Part shown: positions 6,801 through 7,328 of the stretch, one piece after another
How the letters are laid out: the number at the start of each line of letters is the position of its first letter
Numbering within the stretch: the first letter of the stretch is position 1
Notes under the pieces: generated by a model
What the model saw: the letters and a program-made list of their open reading frames with translations, nothing else
What the model was told of the DNA's origin: nothing
Databases searched by the model: none
Translations under genes and position numbers: made by a program
Origin: Rhodoblastus sp.
GTDB taxonomy: Bacteria; Pseudomonadota; Alphaproteobacteria; Rhizobiales; Beijerinckiaceae
Direction: 5' to 3'
Assembly: GCA_013693735.1 (NCBI GenBank)
Contig: CP059255.1
Span: 1,225,861 to 1,233,188 of the forward strand
DNA length: 7,328 nt

Positions 6801-7252
6801 GGCTCGGCCTGCTTGCGGGCGGCGACGATCGCCTGCAACTCGTCGAGACGGTCGGCGGTGAACAGCCCCCATAGCGGCGTCTCGTCGGGCGGGCTTTGCT
6901 CGGAGGCCGTCCACAGATCGTCGGGCGGGGTCCAATCCGGATAGAGAGCCTTCAGACGACGGATTTCGGCGTCGACGCGGCCGACCTCCTTCTGCGCGGC
7001 GTAATAGCGCAACGCGCTCTCGTCGACGTCGCGCCGGGGACGCATGTCGATCGAGGCGGCGGCGCTCGTCTGCGCGCGCGGCGCGCCGGCGGCGACGTCG
7101 CCGGGCGCGCCGGCGGCGGCCAGACGCACGCTCTCGCGCGCCGAAGGGGCGGTTTGCGCGGCGGCGGGCGCGCCGAAGGCGACCACGGCGGAGCCGGCCG
7201 CAAGCGCGGCGACGGCGGCCGCCAGACCGAAGGGGCTCAGCTTTGCAGGCAT
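3887..7252 (-). CDS. bcsK: Large exported TPR protein of the cellulose operon (BcsK-like), frameshifted as sequenced
   Basis: The reconstruction gives about 1,120 residues. ATG 7252 follows GATGAGG (7267-7261) by eight bases and overlaps the bcsZ end by 16. Residues 1-35 form a Sec signal (MPAKLSPFGLAAAVAALAAG, then ...APAAAQ). Residues about 150-530 are helical TPR-like repeats (ALEWFKLALSKGGDSMIAHG, ALAWYAYNSCQFEVALEWFE). The region about 640-920 is a Pro/Ala/Tyr/Gln-rich linker. The last ~200 residues return to TPR-type helices (ALRLLRQRSAYAPESRDLTL, GWSHYQLGDLDEAKRLFRML). Between BcsZ and BcsN, it fits BcsK, the TPR protein said to replace BcsC in rhizobial bcs operons. Frames change near 6776, 6071-6074, 5316-5319, 5073-5077 and 4750; each is repaired by adding one base. 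As sequenced, the last frame runs to 3781 through the bcsN start; one more base near 3900 would end it ...DAYAY at TGA 3889-3887, my preferred end. BcsK is inferred from context. Confidence 0.62.
4836..4871 (-). repeat. Perfect 18-bp tandem duplication in the TPR-protein linker
   Basis: GAGGCTTGGCTGAGCGAA (plus strand) occurs at 4836-4853 and again at 4854-4871 without mismatch. On the coding strand it gives SFAQPS-LFAQPS, a duplicated hexapeptide in the Pro/Ala-rich linker. It keeps the frame and looks recent. Confidence 0.9.
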
Positions 7253-7328
7253 GTCGGATACCTCATCCGCGCGCCGGCGACGGCCAGCAGGCGCAGGGTG
7301 GCGGGGTAATAGTGCTCGGCCGCTTCGG
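7237..7328 (-). CDS. bcsZ: C-terminal end of cellulase BcsZ (glycoside hydrolase family 8), cut by the window edge
   Basis: Only the last 29 codons are in the window, ending at TGA 7239-7237. The sequence EAAEHYYPATLRLLAVAGAR, then MRYPTCLQS, matches what I know of the end of GH8 endoglucanases in bcs operons, where a YYPATL-type motif precedes a last helix with leucines. BcsZ is a periplasmic endo-beta-1,4-glucanase that trims cellulose during its synthesis. The stop lies inside the next gene: the two reading frames overlap by 16 bases (7237-7252), indicating one operon and probable translational coupling. The identification rests on a short stretch, but the neighbours support it. Confidence 0.72.
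   Translation of the reverse strand, partial: EAAEHYYPATLRLLAVAGARMRYPTCLQS

Overview
This is a GC-rich window (roughly 70% G+C by eye) that looks like an alphaproteobacterial chromosome. The tRNA-Gly sequence, the RibB with a decayed GTP-cyclohydrolase-like tail, and a BcsZ / TPR protein / BcsN gene order (the rhizobial type of cellulose operon) point to Hyphomicrobiales. A methylotrophic genus such as Methylosinus or Methylocystis is possible, but that is only an impression.

Left part (1-856): the possible tail of an unidentified plus-strand gene (about 1-182); an intrinsic terminator at 355-392; a promoter-like pair at 480-508; tRNA-Gly(GCC) at 559-632; then a small hairpin, a terminator and an 18-bp tandem duplication. 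Middle (857-2558): a plus-strand gene for an unrecognised exported protein with six C-terminal cysteines, converging with ribB on the minus strand; the two stop codons are only 7 bases apart. Right part (2608-7328), all minus strand: the 3' end of a cellulose operon in the order bcsZ (last 29 codons), a large TPR protein (BcsK-like), a lipoprotein of BcsN type, and a strong terminator at 2608-2635 that separates the operon from ribB. BcsZ is a periplasmic endoglucanase. The TPR protein and the BcsN lipoprotein both carry export signals, so both would act in the envelope around cellulose synthesis or export.

The most striking property is that the two large bcs genes are each broken into several reading frames, although the protein continues smoothly across every break. 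Nearly every junction can be repaired by adding one base, usually to a G/C homopolymer (about 6678x-677x, 6071-6074, 5316-5319, 5073-5077, about 4750, about 3900, 3812-3814, 3551-3553, 2739-2742). The tRNA-Gly D-loop is also one G shorter than expected (GGG at 573-575). A one-directional deficit in homopolymers, also hitting a tRNA, suggests residual indel errors in the assembly rather than true gene decay. Against that, ribB and the six-cysteine gene are uninterrupted, so real pseudogenisation of the cellulose operon is not excluded. I see no CRISPR array, insertion sequence, phage gene or clearly novel multi-gene system.
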